NCBI RefSeq assembly: GCF_042429235.1
Contig: NZ_JBHMBA010000007.1
Length of the DNA: 64,000 nucleotides
Strand: one strand, 5' to 3'
Source: Arthrobacter_B citreus
GTDB lineage: Bacteria > Actinomycetota > Actinomycetes > Actinomycetales > Micrococcaceae
The notes under the pieces were generated by a model, which saw nothing but the letters and a program-made list of their open reading frames with translations, was not told where the DNA came from and did no database searches. Every line of letters begins with the position of its first letter. The stretch's first letter is position 1. The translations under genes and the position numbers were made by a program. Below are positions 16,441 through 25,745 of the stretch, piece after piece.

Positions 16441-19400
16441 ATGGCACAGGCACAGCAGCTGGGGTATTCCGAAGCCGACTGGGAAGGTGACGCATTGGAA
16501 ATGCTCGCCGAACCGCTCGGCTGGCGTCCGAAAACCGGACACGACATTGCACCCGGCACAGGCGAGCGCGATTCCTGGGATGAACTGCTCATCCGGCCCC
16601 GGCTGCTGGCCGCCCTGCAAAAGTTCAACCCCGAAGTCCCCGTCCAGTACCTCAAGCAGGCGCTGGCCGAAATCGGCTCCCCCAAATCCGTGGACGCGAT
16701 CACCGAAAACCAGCGCATCCACGACTACCTCACCAACGGCTTCCGCCTCACCTACATCGACGCCGACGGCACGGAAGTTAGCCCCACACTGCGCCTGGTC
16801 AGCCACTCCCCCGACGACAACGACTGGCTCGCCGTCAACCAGGTCACCATCCAGCACGGCGACTACAAACGCCGCTTCGACCTGGTGCTCTACTGCAACG
16901 GCATGCCGGTAAGCATCATCGAACTCAAGAAGGCCGGCAGCAAGTCTGCCGACGTAGCTGCAGCCCATAACCAGCTGGCCACCTACGTCCGCGAATTCCC
17001 CATGGCGTTCCGGTTCTGCGTCTTCACGCTCGCCTCCGACGGCCTGTTCGCCCGCTACGGCACCCCTTTCACCCCCCTGAACCACTTCTCGCCCTGGAAT
17101 GTAGACGACGACGGCAAGCCGGTGCCTCCCGGTGCACTGCTCGACGGCGAACCCGTCACCGGTTTGGACACTGCGCTGCTGGGGCTCTACAACCAGGAAC
17201 GCTTCCTGCAGCTGATGAACAGCTACACCGCGTTCGACGAAGGCGCATCCGGGCTGATCAAACGCATTGCTAAACCGCACCAGTACTTCGCCGTCACCAA
17301 AGCCGTGGGAAGCACCGTGCAGGCGGTCGGCAGCAACGGCAAGGCCGGCGTCGTCTGGCATACCCAGGGCTCAGGCAAATCCATGGAAATGGAGCTCTAC
17401 ACCAACCTGGTGATCCGGCACCCGAAGCTGCGCAACCCGACCGTCGTCGTCATCACCGACCGCAACGAACTGGACGGCCAGCTCTACGAGACCTTCGTCC
17501 GCAGCCAGCTGCTGCCCGAAACGGCACGGCAAATCCGCAAACGCTCCGAGCTGCGGGAGGAACTCAGCAGCCGCACCACAGGTGGCATCTACTTCACGAC
17601 GCTGCAGAAGTTCGGGCGCAGCAAGGCAGAACGCGATGCCGGTGCGGAGCACCCGCTGCTCTCTGACCGGCGCAACATCATCGTCGTCGTCGACGAGGCC
17701 CACCGAAGCCACTATGACGACCTGGACGGGTATGCCCGGCACCTGCGCGATGCCCTGCCGCATGCCACGCTGATCGCGTTCACCGGTACGCCGATTTCCT
17801 TCGAGGACCGCAACACCCGTGACGTGTTCGGCGACTACATCGACATCTATGACCTGAACCGGGCAGTGGACGACGGCGCCACCGTCCCCGTCTACTTCGA
17901 GCCCCGCCTGATCAAGGTGGGCCTGGCCGAAGGAGTCAGCGAGGAGTCCCTGGACCAGGCCGCCGATGAAGTCACCGCAGGCCTCGATGACACGGAACGG
18001 GCGCGCATCGAGAAGAGCGTCGCCGTCGTCAATGCCGTATACGGCGCGCCGGAACGCATTGCCAAGCTGGCCGAAGATCTGGTGGCGCACTGGGAGAACC
18101 GGCGGGACCAGATGCGGAAGTTCATCGACGCGCCGGGCAAGGCCATGATCGTGGGCGGCACCCGGGAGATCTGCGCGAATCTCTATTCGGCGATCGTTCA
18201 GCTGCGCCCGGACTGGCATTCCGATGATCTGGAACGGGGAAAGATCAAGGTTGTCTATTCCGGGACTGCCTCGGACACTCCCCCGGTCTCCGACCATGTG
18301 CGCCGCGATTCGCAGAACGCCACCATCAAGCAGCGGCTCAAGGATGCGGACGATGAGCTGGAGCTGGTGATCGTCAAGGACATGATGCTCACGGGCTACG
18401 ACTCCCCGCCCCTGCACACCCTGTACCTGGACCGGCCGCTGAAGGGCGCACTGCTGATGCAGACCCTGGCGCGGGTAAACCGCACGTACCGGGGAAAGGA
18501 AGACGGCCTGCTGGTGGCGTACGCCCCGCTGGCGGAGAACCTGGCGGCGGCGCTGAAGGAATACAGCCGCCAGGACGGGGCGGCGCATCAGCCGGTGGGT
18601 AAGAACCTGGACGAGGCGATTGCGCTCACCGAAACACTGGTCGAGAAGCTCCGCGAACTGCTGGCCGGGCACAACTGGAAGGCCACACTGAACAAAGGCG
18701 GGCCCAAGGCTTTCCTCCACGCTGTCACCGGTGCCGTCAACTACCTCCGTGACCCGCTGACGCCGGGGAACGAACCCGCCCCGGACAGTGAGACGCTGGC
18801 CTCCCAGTACCGCCGGTATTCGGGACAGCTGGCCCGGGCCTGGGCACTCTGTTCAGGGTCGGCGCATCTGGCGCACCTGCTGCCCGAGATCAAGGTGTAC
18901 GAAGAGATCCGGGTGTGGATGGCGAAGTGGGACGCCGAAGACCGCCAGTCCCGCGGGATCCCCGTACCGGAGGACATCCAGCGCCTGCTTGGCCAGCTGA
19001 TTGCCACGTCAACAGTCTCGGGCGAGGTGATGGACATCTACGAGGCTGCCGGCATGCCCAAGCCTTCCCTCGAAGACCTCACTCCCGAGTTCATGGCGAA
19101 GACGCAGCAGGCGCGGAACCCGCAGCTCGCCATTGAGGCGCTGCGGAAACTCATCTCCGAGGAGGCCCTGCGGACGACGCGGAACAACGCCATCCGAGAG
19201 CGTGCGTTCTCGGAGCGGATCACGGAGCTGATGAACAAGTACACCAACCAGCAGCTGACCTCGGCGGAGGTCATTGCGGCCCTGGTGGAACTGGCCAAGG
19301 AAGTCTCGCAGGAGAAGAACCGCGGCAAGCAGTTTAACCCGGAGCTGAACCAGGATGAGCTGGCTTTTTACGATGCCGTGTCCCAGAACGCTTCAGCCGT

Positions 19401-19641
19401 GGATGTTCAGGGCGAGGGAGTTCTCGCGAATATTGCCCGTGATCTGGTCGCCGTGATGAGGCGCGATGTCCGCACCGACTGGACGGTGCGTGATGATGTC
19501 CGGGCCAAGCTGCGCTCCTCCATCAAACGACTGCTCGTCAAGAACGGCTATCCGCCGGACAAGCAGCCTGCCGCGATCAAGCTCGTCATGGAGCAGATGG
19601 AGTCCATGGCGCCGCGCTTCGCGGAGGCTCGGGCGGGATAG
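16441..19641 (+). CDS. hsdR: Type I restriction endonuclease subunit R
   Basis: A 1066-residue HsdR of normal length. The N-terminal nuclease site shows FDLVLY (Asp147) and ELKK (Glu161, Lys163), the PD-(D/E)xK pattern. The motor part has Walker A GSGKS at 310-314, DEAH at 418-421, and AFTGTP, with later helicase motifs such as DMMLTGYDSPPL and LARVNRTYRGK. It translocates and cuts unmethylated DNA with HsdM and HsdS. All catalytic motifs are present, so restriction should be active. The ATG immediately follows the hsdS stop codon. It is the last gene of the operon. Confidence 0.96.
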   Translation: MAQAQQLGYSEADWEGDALEMLAEPLGWRPKTGHDIAPGTGERDSWDELLIRPRLLAALQKFNPEVPVQYLKQALAEIGSPKSVDAITENQRIHDYLTNGFRLTYIDADGTEVSPTLRLVSHSPDDNDWLAVNQVTIQHGDYKRRFDLVLYCNGMPVSIIELKKAGSKSADVAAAHNQLATYVREFPMAFRFCVFTLASDGLFARYGTPFTPLNHFSPWNVDDDGKPVPPGALLDGEPVTGLDTALLGLYNQERFLQLMNSYTAFDEGASGLIKRIAKPHQYFAVTKAVGSTVQAVGSNGKAGVVWHTQGSGKSMEMELYTNLVIRHPKLRNPTVVVITDRNELDGQLYETFVRSQLLPETARQIRKRSELREELSSRTTGGIYFTTLQKFGRSKAERDAGAEHPLLSDRRNIIVVVDEAHRSHYDDLDGYARHLRDALPHATLIAFTGTPISFEDRNTRDVFGDYIDIYDLNRAVDDGATVPVYFEPRLIKVGLAEGVSEESLDQAADEVTAGLDDTERARIEKSVAVVNAVYGAPERIAKLAEDLVAHWENRRDQMRKFIDAPGKAMIVGGTREICANLYSAIVQLRPDWHSDDLERGKIKVVYSGTASDTPPVSDHVRRDSQNATIKQRLKDADDELELVIVKDMMLTGYDSPPLHTLYLDRPLKGALLMQTLARVNRTYRGKEDGLLVAYAPLAENLAAALKEYSRQDGAAHQPVGKNLDEAIALTETLVEKLRELLAGHNWKATLNKGGPKAFLHAVTGAVNYLRDPLTPGNEPAPDSETLASQYRRYSGQLARAWALCSGSAHLAHLLPEIKVYEEIRVWMAKWDAEDRQSRGIPVPEDIQRLLGQLIATSTVSGEVMDIYEAAGMPKPSLEDLTPEFMAKTQQARNPQLAIEALRKLISEEALRTTRNNAIRERAFSERITELMNKYTNQQLTSAEVIAALVELAKEVSQEKNRGKQFNPELNQDELAFYDAVSQNASAVDVQGEGVLANIARDLVAVMRRDVRTDWTVRDDVRAKLRSSIKRLLVKNGYPPDKQPAAIKLVMEQMESMAPRFAEARAG

Positions 19642-19731
19642 CAACCCGCTCTTGATTCACCTTGTGGCCCGGCCGTTTGTGCCGGGCCGCAAGTTTGTCC
19701 TGCTCTTTGGCGGGGTTACGCCGCTCCGTCT

Positions 19732-20403
19732 TCACTTGGCGGCATCTCGGTACCGCTGTCCGTGCATCCAGAGCACCACGTCCATCACGCGCAGCTGCGA
19801 CACCCGAAACTGCAGTTCGGCCCGGTCCTGGATCCTGTCCAAGCGGCCGGCCAATGCTCCACCTTCCTGAGTGAGCATCTCGTGCCAATCGCTCCACTGG
19901 GTCAGAGAGCTCGCTATCTTGGCTTCTGCCCCGACCACGGAATCCCAGATGGGGATCAGGCGCGGACGCTTGCGTGCCATAAGCTTGCTGGCTCGAGTGG
20001 GCCCAATCCCCCATCCGCCGTCTTCCTTGCCGCGGAGAATGTTCCAGAGCTTCCACGCGGGGCTTTCCTCGCCCAGCAGGTCTTTGAATTCCTCGTGGGA
20101 CACCCCAGCTAGGTGGCGATTCGCCGGAATCTGCATCAAAAGTGCCGTGATATCGAGTTGGCGCTCGGCAAGCAGGCCAATCACCGCGGCAGGCTCAAAC
20201 GGTACGGAAAGAAAGGACGCAGCCAGCATGTCGTCTGCTGTGATGGTGTTGGCGACGCCGGGGGCTGCACCGCCGCCCGCCCACGCATCGAAGTGCGCCC
20301 CCGTGCGAACCCGGCCCTTGGAAACGGGCCGCGTGTAGTAGTCCTTGAGTAGGTGTGCGGCCTTCCCAATCTGCTGGTCAGTGAGTATTTCCGGAATCTG
20401 CAC
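19732..20403 (-). CDS. DUF6308 family protein
   Basis: A 223-residue soluble protein matching my memory of the actinobacterial DUF6308 family: an N-terminal helix region, YYTRPVSKGRVRTGAHFDAW, a central part with WGIGPTRASKLMARKRPRLI and IPIWDSVV, and a C-terminal VMDVVLWMHGQRY. The GPTxASKLxA segment resembles a helix-hairpin-helix turn of nucleic-acid-binding proteins. The GTG start has GGGGGAG upstream. It faces hsdR tail to tail with 90 bases between. No function is known; its place beside a restriction system invites, but does not prove, a defence role. Confidence 0.72.
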   Translation of the reverse strand: MQIPEILTDQQIGKAAHLLKDYYTRPVSKGRVRTGAHFDAWAGGGAAPGVANTITADDMLAASFLSVPFEPAAVIGLLAERQLDITALLMQIPANRHLAGVSHEEFKDLLGEESPAWKLWNILRGKEDGGWGIGPTRASKLMARKRPRLIPIWDSVVGAEAKIASSLTQWSDWHEMLTQEGGALAGRLDRIQDRAELQFRVSQLRVMDVVLWMHGQRYRDAAK

Positions 20404-20609
20404 GTCCTGCTCCCCCCTTGTTGGCAGGGCGGCGGTCGCCCCATGGCCCGTGATACTACAGACTCTGGCCGGGCGAATCTCTGGACCACCGGCACAGATC
20501 GTCTCTTCAGCCCACTCCGCCGCACAGGTTCCCAGCCTGTGTTGCTGCTGTTGCTACTGGAGTCACAGCAGCCACAGGAGACAACAAAGGGTGGAAACCC
20601 ATGCGCGGC

Positions 20610-20652
20610 GAACTCCCAACTCCCAATGCGCTTGGGAGCTATTTGGGAGTTC
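20610..20652. repeat. Nested inverted repeat between DoxX and DUF6308 genes
   Basis: GAACTCCCAA and CTCCCAA (20610-20626) are mirrored by TTGGGAG (20632-20638) and TTGGGAGTTC (20643-20652), giving a compact stem-loop downstream of the DoxX gene. No T-run follows, so a terminator role is uncertain. The rest of 20404-20689 shows no gene. Confidence 0.5.
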
Positions 20653-20689
20653 AGCGAGGAGGTGGGATCTGATTGATGGGCCGGCAGCC

Positions 20690-21145
20690 CTACTTCTTCG
20701 CCCCGGCCCGCACCGCTTTCCACGAACCGGTGGACCACAGCGCCCAGATCACCAGCAGCGGCTGAAAAAACAGCCGCACCAGACGGGCACGGTCAGTATC
20801 GAGCCCGAAAGCGTCAGTGTGGGTGACGTATTGGGAAATGTTGCCGGGAAATATGGCGACAAAAAATGCCGCTGCAGCCAATCCCACCGGGACCCGGCGC
20901 TTGCGCAGCAGGATCAGCGCCGCACCGAGGCTCAGCTCGGCGACGCCGGACAGCAGCACCACGACGTCGTCGTCCACCGGCACCCACTCCGGCACCTGGG
21001 CCTGGAACTCAGTGCGGGCAAAGGTCAGATGGGAGGTTCCCGCAAAGGCCAGGAATGAGCCCAGGGCAATGGCGCCAAGCCGCCGGCGTTTCGAGGTGGG
21101 CGGAGCGGGCCGGGAAGCTGCGGTGATCAGGTTCGAGAAAGGCAT
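20690..21145 (-). CDS. DoxX-like membrane protein
   Basis: A 151-residue membrane protein with about four hydrophobic helices, including GAIALGSFLAFAGTSHLTFA, VAELSLGAALILL and VGLAAAAFFVAIFPGNI. The pattern fits the DoxX/DoxX-like superfamily, small quinone- or redox-linked membrane proteins of mostly unknown role. The ATG at 21145 was preferred to a GTG six bases upstream. The preceding amidohydrolase gene stops only ten bases before, so the two are likely co-transcribed. Confidence 0.75.
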   Translation of the reverse strand: MPFSNLITAASRPAPPTSKRRRLGAIALGSFLAFAGTSHLTFARTEFQAQVPEWVPVDDDVVVLLSGVAELSLGAALILLRKRRVPVGLAAAAFFVAIFPGNISQYVTHTDAFGLDTDRARLVRLFFQPLLVIWALWSTGSWKAVRAGAKK

Positions 21146-21154
21146 GGGCACAGA

Positions 21155-22330
21155 CTACGTCAGCCGGTTGTACGCGAGGTGGGCAAGGGCGGCCGCCTGG
21201 TCACCCAGGACCGAATCGTCAAAAACCACCCGCGGAGAGTGGTTCCACGCTACGGTGTCCGGATCCAGCGCCGGCGGCGTCGCCCCCAGGAAGATGAAAG
21301 TGCCCGGAACCTCGTTGAGGACGAGGGAGAAGTCTTCCGATCCCATGAGCGGATCGCGGGATTCCAGCACCCGGTCCTCGCCGAAGATTTCCCGCAGCCC
21401 GGTGATGGCCTCCTGCGTGCGCCCGGCGTCGTTGCTAGTCACCGGATAACGCACGGTGAAGTCCACTTCCACACTGCAGCCGTGGGCGGCGGCTATGCCC
21501 TCGGCAAGCGTTTTGGTTTCCACGACTGCCCGGTCCAGGGAATCCTCGGAAAGGGTGCGGACAGAGGCGCCCAGGCTGGCGGTGTCAGGGATGACGTTGA
21601 TGGCTTCGCCCGCGCTGAGCTGTGTCACGGTCAGCACAATCGGATCGAAGGCTGAGAAGCGGCGCGTGGCCATCGTCTGCAGTGCCGTGGCGATTTCAGT
21701 GAGCGCGGGAACGGGGTCGACGGCGGTTTGGGGCTGTGAGCTGTGGCCGCCGGATCCTTTGACAGTGATTCGGAGTTCATTCGCGCCGGCCATCAGCGTG
21801 CCCGGTTTTGTCCGGAAGACTCCCAGTGGTCCGGGGCGAACATGGATCCCGTAGGCGGCGACGGGACGCTCCCCCGCGGCGTCGAGCACGCCTTCATCGA
21901 GCATGAGGCTGGCGCCGTCGTGCCCCTCTTCTCCGGGCTGGAACATGAAGATGACGCTGCCCGAGAGGTCCTCCTGCTGGGCGCAGAGCAGTTTGGCCGC
22001 ACCCACCAGGCCCGCCACGTGCAGGTCATGTCCGCAGGCATGCATGTTGCCGTTCGTGGAGGCGTAGTCCAGGTCCGTCATTTCGAAGACGGGCAGGGCG
22101 TCCATGTCGCCGCGCAGCAGCACGGCCGGCCCGGGCTCGGCACCGCGCAGCACGGCAACCACCGACGTCGATTTCACCCCCAGCGTGATCTCCAGGTCCA
22201 GCCCCTCCAGCGCTGCAAGGATTCTCTCCTGGGTCCGCGGCAGGTTGTTGCCGGTCTCCGGATCGGCATGCAGCGCACGCCGCAGCGCCACCAGTTCCGG
22301 CAGGATGGTCTGGGCCTCTTCTACAAACAT
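21155..22330 (-). CDS. M20 family amidohydrolase/peptidase
   Basis: A 391-residue metal-dependent amidohydrolase of the M20D (hippurate hydrolase/IAA-amino-acid hydrolase-like) group. Metal-site motifs are LLRGDMDALPV, MHACGHDLHVAGLVGAA and FQPGEEGHDGAS; the dimerisation domain and a final RDPLMGSEDFS with the late metal ligand region are present. It removes an acyl group from an N-acyl amino acid or similar substrate in the cytosol. The ATG at 22330 follows AGGAC; a TTG at 22348 in the same frame is less likely. It is followed by the DoxX-like gene. Confidence 0.9.
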   Translation of the reverse strand: MFVEEAQTILPELVALRRALHADPETGNNLPRTQERILAALEGLDLEITLGVKSTSVVAVLRGAEPGPAVLLRGDMDALPVFEMTDLDYASTNGNMHACGHDLHVAGLVGAAKLLCAQQEDLSGSVIFMFQPGEEGHDGASLMLDEGVLDAAGERPVAAYGIHVRPGPLGVFRTKPGTLMAGANELRITVKGSGGHSSQPQTAVDPVPALTEIATALQTMATRRFSAFDPIVLTVTQLSAGEAINVIPDTASLGASVRTLSEDSLDRAVVETKTLAEGIAAAHGCSVEVDFTVRYPVTSNDAGRTQEAITGLREIFGEDRVLESRDPLMGSEDFSLVLNEVPGTFIFLGATPPALDPDTVAWNHSPRVVFDDSVLGDQAAALAHLAYNRLT

Positions 22331-22468
22331 GCAAAGTCCTGTCGTCAACGCGGTCGGCCGCCGCCAGGCTGCCGTATCAGTACCTTGAAGTAAATCACTC
22401 CTTCCCCTCCCGCACGATCATCCCTCCGGCGGAGCCGATGCCGTGCGCCGGCTTTTAGACTGGGCTGC

Positions 22469-23869
22469 ATGATCGATACGCCCGCACCCGACGCCGACAC
22501 CCGGGACGCCGGGCCCCGCCGCCGGCTGCTCCAGCGCTGGTTCCCCGCGAGGCCGTGGCAAATCGGCGACGACTGGGAGCGCCCCGGACCAACGCCGGAG
22601 CAGCTGCGCCGGGACGTGATCGGCACCTGCATCGTGCTGCTGCTCAGCGCCGTCGCCCTTGAGAGCGTCCGCGGCTTCGGGACCATGGGCGGGGAAGACA
22701 AGCCGTTCTGGCTTCAGCACCTGGTGATGGCGTTGATGGTGCTCCCGCTGGCGGTGCGGCGCCGCTTTCCGGTCACCGTCCTGCTCGTATCGTCGGTGCT
22801 CTTCCTGGTCCTGGGCATGTACATGCCCATCCTCTCGATGCAGATCGCTTTCCAGGGCGCGTATTTTGCCGCCATCTATTCCGCGGTGGCCTGGGCCCCG
22901 AACCGCCGAATGCTGCGCCTGGCCCTGGTGCTGGTGATAGCGGCCATGGCTCTGTGGCTGCTGCTGTCCTTCACCGTCAGCAACGCGTACGAGTCATTTC
23001 TGGAGCAGGTGGAGGAACAGGAAGGCCCCTCCCGCAGCTTCCTGCCGCCGCTGGCTTCCTACGCCATCTACACGTTCCTCATTAACGCCGCCTACTTCGG
23101 CGGAGCGATCCTCTTTGGCATCACCTCCTGGCGCAGCGCACACCAGCGGGAGCAGCTCGCCCGGCAATCGGCCCAGCTGGAGGCACAGGCCACCGAGCTG
23201 GCCCGGCAGGCCGTGATCGACGAGCGCCTGCGGATCGCCCGCGAGCTGCACGACGTCGTCGCCCACCACATTGCGGTGATCGGCATCCAGGCGGGAGCCG
23301 CCCGGCGGGTGCTGGAGAAAAAGCCCGCCGCCACTGCCGGCGCCCTGCAGACCATTGAGTCATCGTCCCGGGAGGCTGTGGGCCAGATGCGGTCACTGCT
23401 GGGCGTGCTTCGCGGCGGGCAGGAACCGGCTCCCGACTCCGACGGCGCCGCGCAGCGGCATCCGGAACCCGGGCTGTCTGACCTGCCAGCGCTGATTACC
23501 GAACATGACGCCATGGGGCTTCGCGTGTCCTTTCATCAGGCCTCCGATCCCGGGTCGGTTCTGAACCGCATCCCTGCTCCACTTGGCCTGTCCATTTACC
23601 GGACAGTCCAGGAATCACTGGCCAATGTGCGGCGGCACTCCACGGCAGGGTCCGCAGTGGTGGCGCTGCGGACCGGCCGGTCTGAGGACGGCGACTGGGT
23701 GGAGGCGGAGACGGTCGACGACGGCCGGCCGCGGTCGGGCAGCACCGCCGGCTCGGGATATGGCCTGCAGGGCATCCGGGAACGGGCGGCGCTGCACGGC
23801 GGAAATGCCGAAATCGGTCCACGGTCGGGCGGCGGATGGCGGGTCCGCGTCCGCTTCCCGGTGCGCTGA
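22469..23869 (+). CDS. Sensor histidine kinase (HisKA_3 type)
   Basis: A 466-residue kinase of the NarX/DesK-like class. Residues 1-220 hold about five hydrophobic segments with little extracellular sequence; the dimerisation helix carries the phosphorylated His in ELHDVVAHH (His261); and the C-terminal ATPase domain has ESLANVRRHS (N box) and GSGYGLQGIRERA (G box). The usual DNG-type G1 box is written DDG. It senses an unknown signal at the membrane and passes phosphate to the response regulator encoded 100 bases downstream. The ABC exporter after that is the probable target, as in other resistance or ion-stress modules. Confidence 0.92.
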   Translation: MIDTPAPDADTRDAGPRRRLLQRWFPARPWQIGDDWERPGPTPEQLRRDVIGTCIVLLLSAVALESVRGFGTMGGEDKPFWLQHLVMALMVLPLAVRRRFPVTVLLVSSVLFLVLGMYMPILSMQIAFQGAYFAAIYSAVAWAPNRRMLRLALVLVIAAMALWLLLSFTVSNAYESFLEQVEEQEGPSRSFLPPLASYAIYTFLINAAYFGGAILFGITSWRSAHQREQLARQSAQLEAQATELARQAVIDERLRIARELHDVVAHHIAVIGIQAGAARRVLEKKPAATAGALQTIESSSREAVGQMRSLLGVLRGGQEPAPDSDGAAQRHPEPGLSDLPALITEHDAMGLRVSFHQASDPGSVLNRIPAPLGLSIYRTVQESLANVRRHSTAGSAVVALRTGRSEDGDWVEAETVDDGRPRSGSTAGSGYGLQGIRERAALHGGNAEIGPRSGGGWRVRVRFPVR

Positions 23870-23968
23870 TCTCCGATTCGGCGGTTTTGCCGGTACGTTA
23901 TTTCCGGGGCCGCCGGCCCCGCCGGTGCCGAGGGGCTCTCCTTGCGCGAAAGGGTGTGAACACACGCG

Positions 23969-24751
23969 ATGGAACCGATCCGGGTCCTGTTGGCCGATGA
24001 CCAGGCACTGGTCCGGGCCGGCTTCGCCATGATGCTCTCCGTGGAGGACGAGATCACGGTTGTGGGCCAGGTGGCCAACGGCAAGGAGGCCGTGGACTTC
24101 GCCGCCGCGAATCCGGTGGATGTCATCCTGATGGATGTGCAGATGCCGGTGCTGGACGGCATCAGGGCCACCGAGGCCGTAGTGCAGGCGGGCACGGCCA
24201 AGGTGATTATCCTGACCACCTTTGAGCGCGACGACTACCTTTTTGATGCGATTCGCTCCGGCGCCAGTGGCTTCCTGCTCAAGAATGCCGACCCGGATGA
24301 CCTGGTGACCGCTGTGCACGCCGTGGCCGGCGGCCATGCCCTGCTCGCACCGGAAGTCACTGTCCGCGTCATCGAGCGCTTCGCACGCCAGCTTGGCGCT
24401 GAATCCGCGCAGGATGCGTCCGGCACCAACCCGTCCGGCGACGGAGCCGCCCCCGCCGGCCAGGCCGGCCAGGCCGCGACCCGGCCCGTGTCACCGGAAC
24501 AGCAGAAACTGCTGGCTTCCCTGACGTCCCGGGAACGGGAAGTCCTGGTGAACGTGGCGGCCGGCTGCAGCAACTCCGAAATCGCCGCCCGCATGTTCGT
24601 GGCCGAAGCAACGGTCAAAACACACGTGTCCAATCTGCTCGCCAAGATCCAGGTCCGGGACCGGGTCCAGGCCGTGGTGTTCGCCTACGAATCCGGACTC
24701 ATCCTTCCGGGGGAGAGCGCCGCCGAGGCTTCCGGCGACCGGCGTTCCTGA
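23969..24751 (+). CDS. NarL/FixJ-type response regulator
   Basis: A 260-residue regulator: a receiver domain with ADDQALVRAG and the phosphate-accepting Asp56 in LMDVQMPVLDG, then a C-terminal LuxR-type HTH with LTSREREVLVNVAAGCSNSE and EATVKTHVSNLLAKI. Between them is a low-complexity linker of about 40 residues rich in Gly, Ala and Pro, longer than the usual NarL linker. It is encoded right after the kinase and 112 bases before the ABC genes. Confidence 0.93.
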   Translation: MEPIRVLLADDQALVRAGFAMMLSVEDEITVVGQVANGKEAVDFAAANPVDVILMDVQMPVLDGIRATEAVVQAGTAKVIILTTFERDDYLFDAIRSGASGFLLKNADPDDLVTAVHAVAGGHALLAPEVTVRVIERFARQLGAESAQDASGTNPSGDGAAPAGQAGQAATRPVSPEQQKLLASLTSREREVLVNVAAGCSNSEIAARMFVAEATVKTHVSNLLAKIQVRDRVQAVVFAYESGLILPGESAAEASGDRRS

Positions 24752-24863
24752 GCCGGGAGGATTCACCCGCCCGGCCGATCTCCTTTCGGGCAGCCGCCCG
24801 TAAAGTCGAGGGAGAAGATTTTCCCCTGACAACACCCGGCACTCCGGGAAAGGAGCAGCCACC

Positions 24864-25745
24864 ATGCTGCAGGTCTCCAACCTCACCCGAAAATTCGGGG
24901 ACAAAACGGCGGTGGACAACGTCACCTTCGATGTCCCCGCCGGCCAGATGACCGGATTTGTCGGCGGCAACGGCGCCGGCAAGACCACCACCATGCGCAT
25001 GATCATGGGCGTACTGACGGCCACGGCCGGTGAAGTGCTTCTCGACGGGTCACCGGTAACCGCAGCCGCCCGGGCCCAGTTTGGGTACATGCCGGAGGAA
25101 CGCGGCCTCTACCCGAAGCAGCCAATCCTGGACCAGCTGGTGTATTTGGGCCAGCTGCACCGGATGAGTGCGGCGGACGCCCGGCGCGAGGCCGTGGATC
25201 TCCTGGAGCGCTTCACGCTGGCCGACCGGTTCAAGGACAAACTGGAATCGCTGTCCCTGGGCAACCAGCAGCGGGTGCAGATTGCCGCCTCGCTGCTGCA
25301 CCGGCCCAACGTGTTGATCCTGGACGAGCCGTTCTCCGGGCTTGACCCCGCCGCCGTCGATTCCATGGTTGAACTGCTGCGCGAGCGCACCCGCGAAGGG
25401 GTGCCGGTCCTCTTCTCCAGCCACCAGCTGGACCTTGTGGACCGGCTTTGCGACAACTTGGTGGTGCTCAAGGCCGGCAAGGTCATGGCCGCCGGGTCCA
25501 GCGACCAGCTCCGCGCCAGCGCGCCCCGCCGCCACCGCCTCACCGTTTCACCGGACGCCGGCTGGCTCCGCGACGAGCCCGGGCTGCAGGTCATCGATGT
25601 GGCAGGACCCACGGCAGTGCTGGAGTTCGACGGCGAAACCACCGCCCAGCGCATCCTCGGCACCGCCATGGCCCGCGGCACCGTCGAAGAATTTACGCCC
25701 CTGAGGCCGTCCCTCAGCGAAATCTACCGGGAGGTATCAGCATGA
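24864..25745 (+). CDS. ABC transporter ATP-binding protein (NatA-like)
   Basis: A 293-residue ATPase: Walker A GGNGAGKTTT, signature LSLGNQQRVQIAA, Walker B VLILDEPFSGLDP, and H-loop SSHQLDLVD. The C-terminal extension of about 80 residues is typical of ATPases of drug or sodium exporters (NatA/YhaQ type). AAAGGAG precedes the ATG. The stop overlaps the permease start by four bases. Confidence 0.92.
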   Translation: MLQVSNLTRKFGDKTAVDNVTFDVPAGQMTGFVGGNGAGKTTTMRMIMGVLTATAGEVLLDGSPVTAAARAQFGYMPEERGLYPKQPILDQLVYLGQLHRMSAADARREAVDLLERFTLADRFKDKLESLSLGNQQRVQIAASLLHRPNVLILDEPFSGLDPAAVDSMVELLRERTREGVPVLFSSHQLDLVDRLCDNLVVLKAGKVMAAGSSDQLRASAPRRHRLTVSPDAGWLRDEPGLQVIDVAGPTAVLEFDGETTAQRILGTAMARGTVEEFTPLRPSLSEIYREVSA

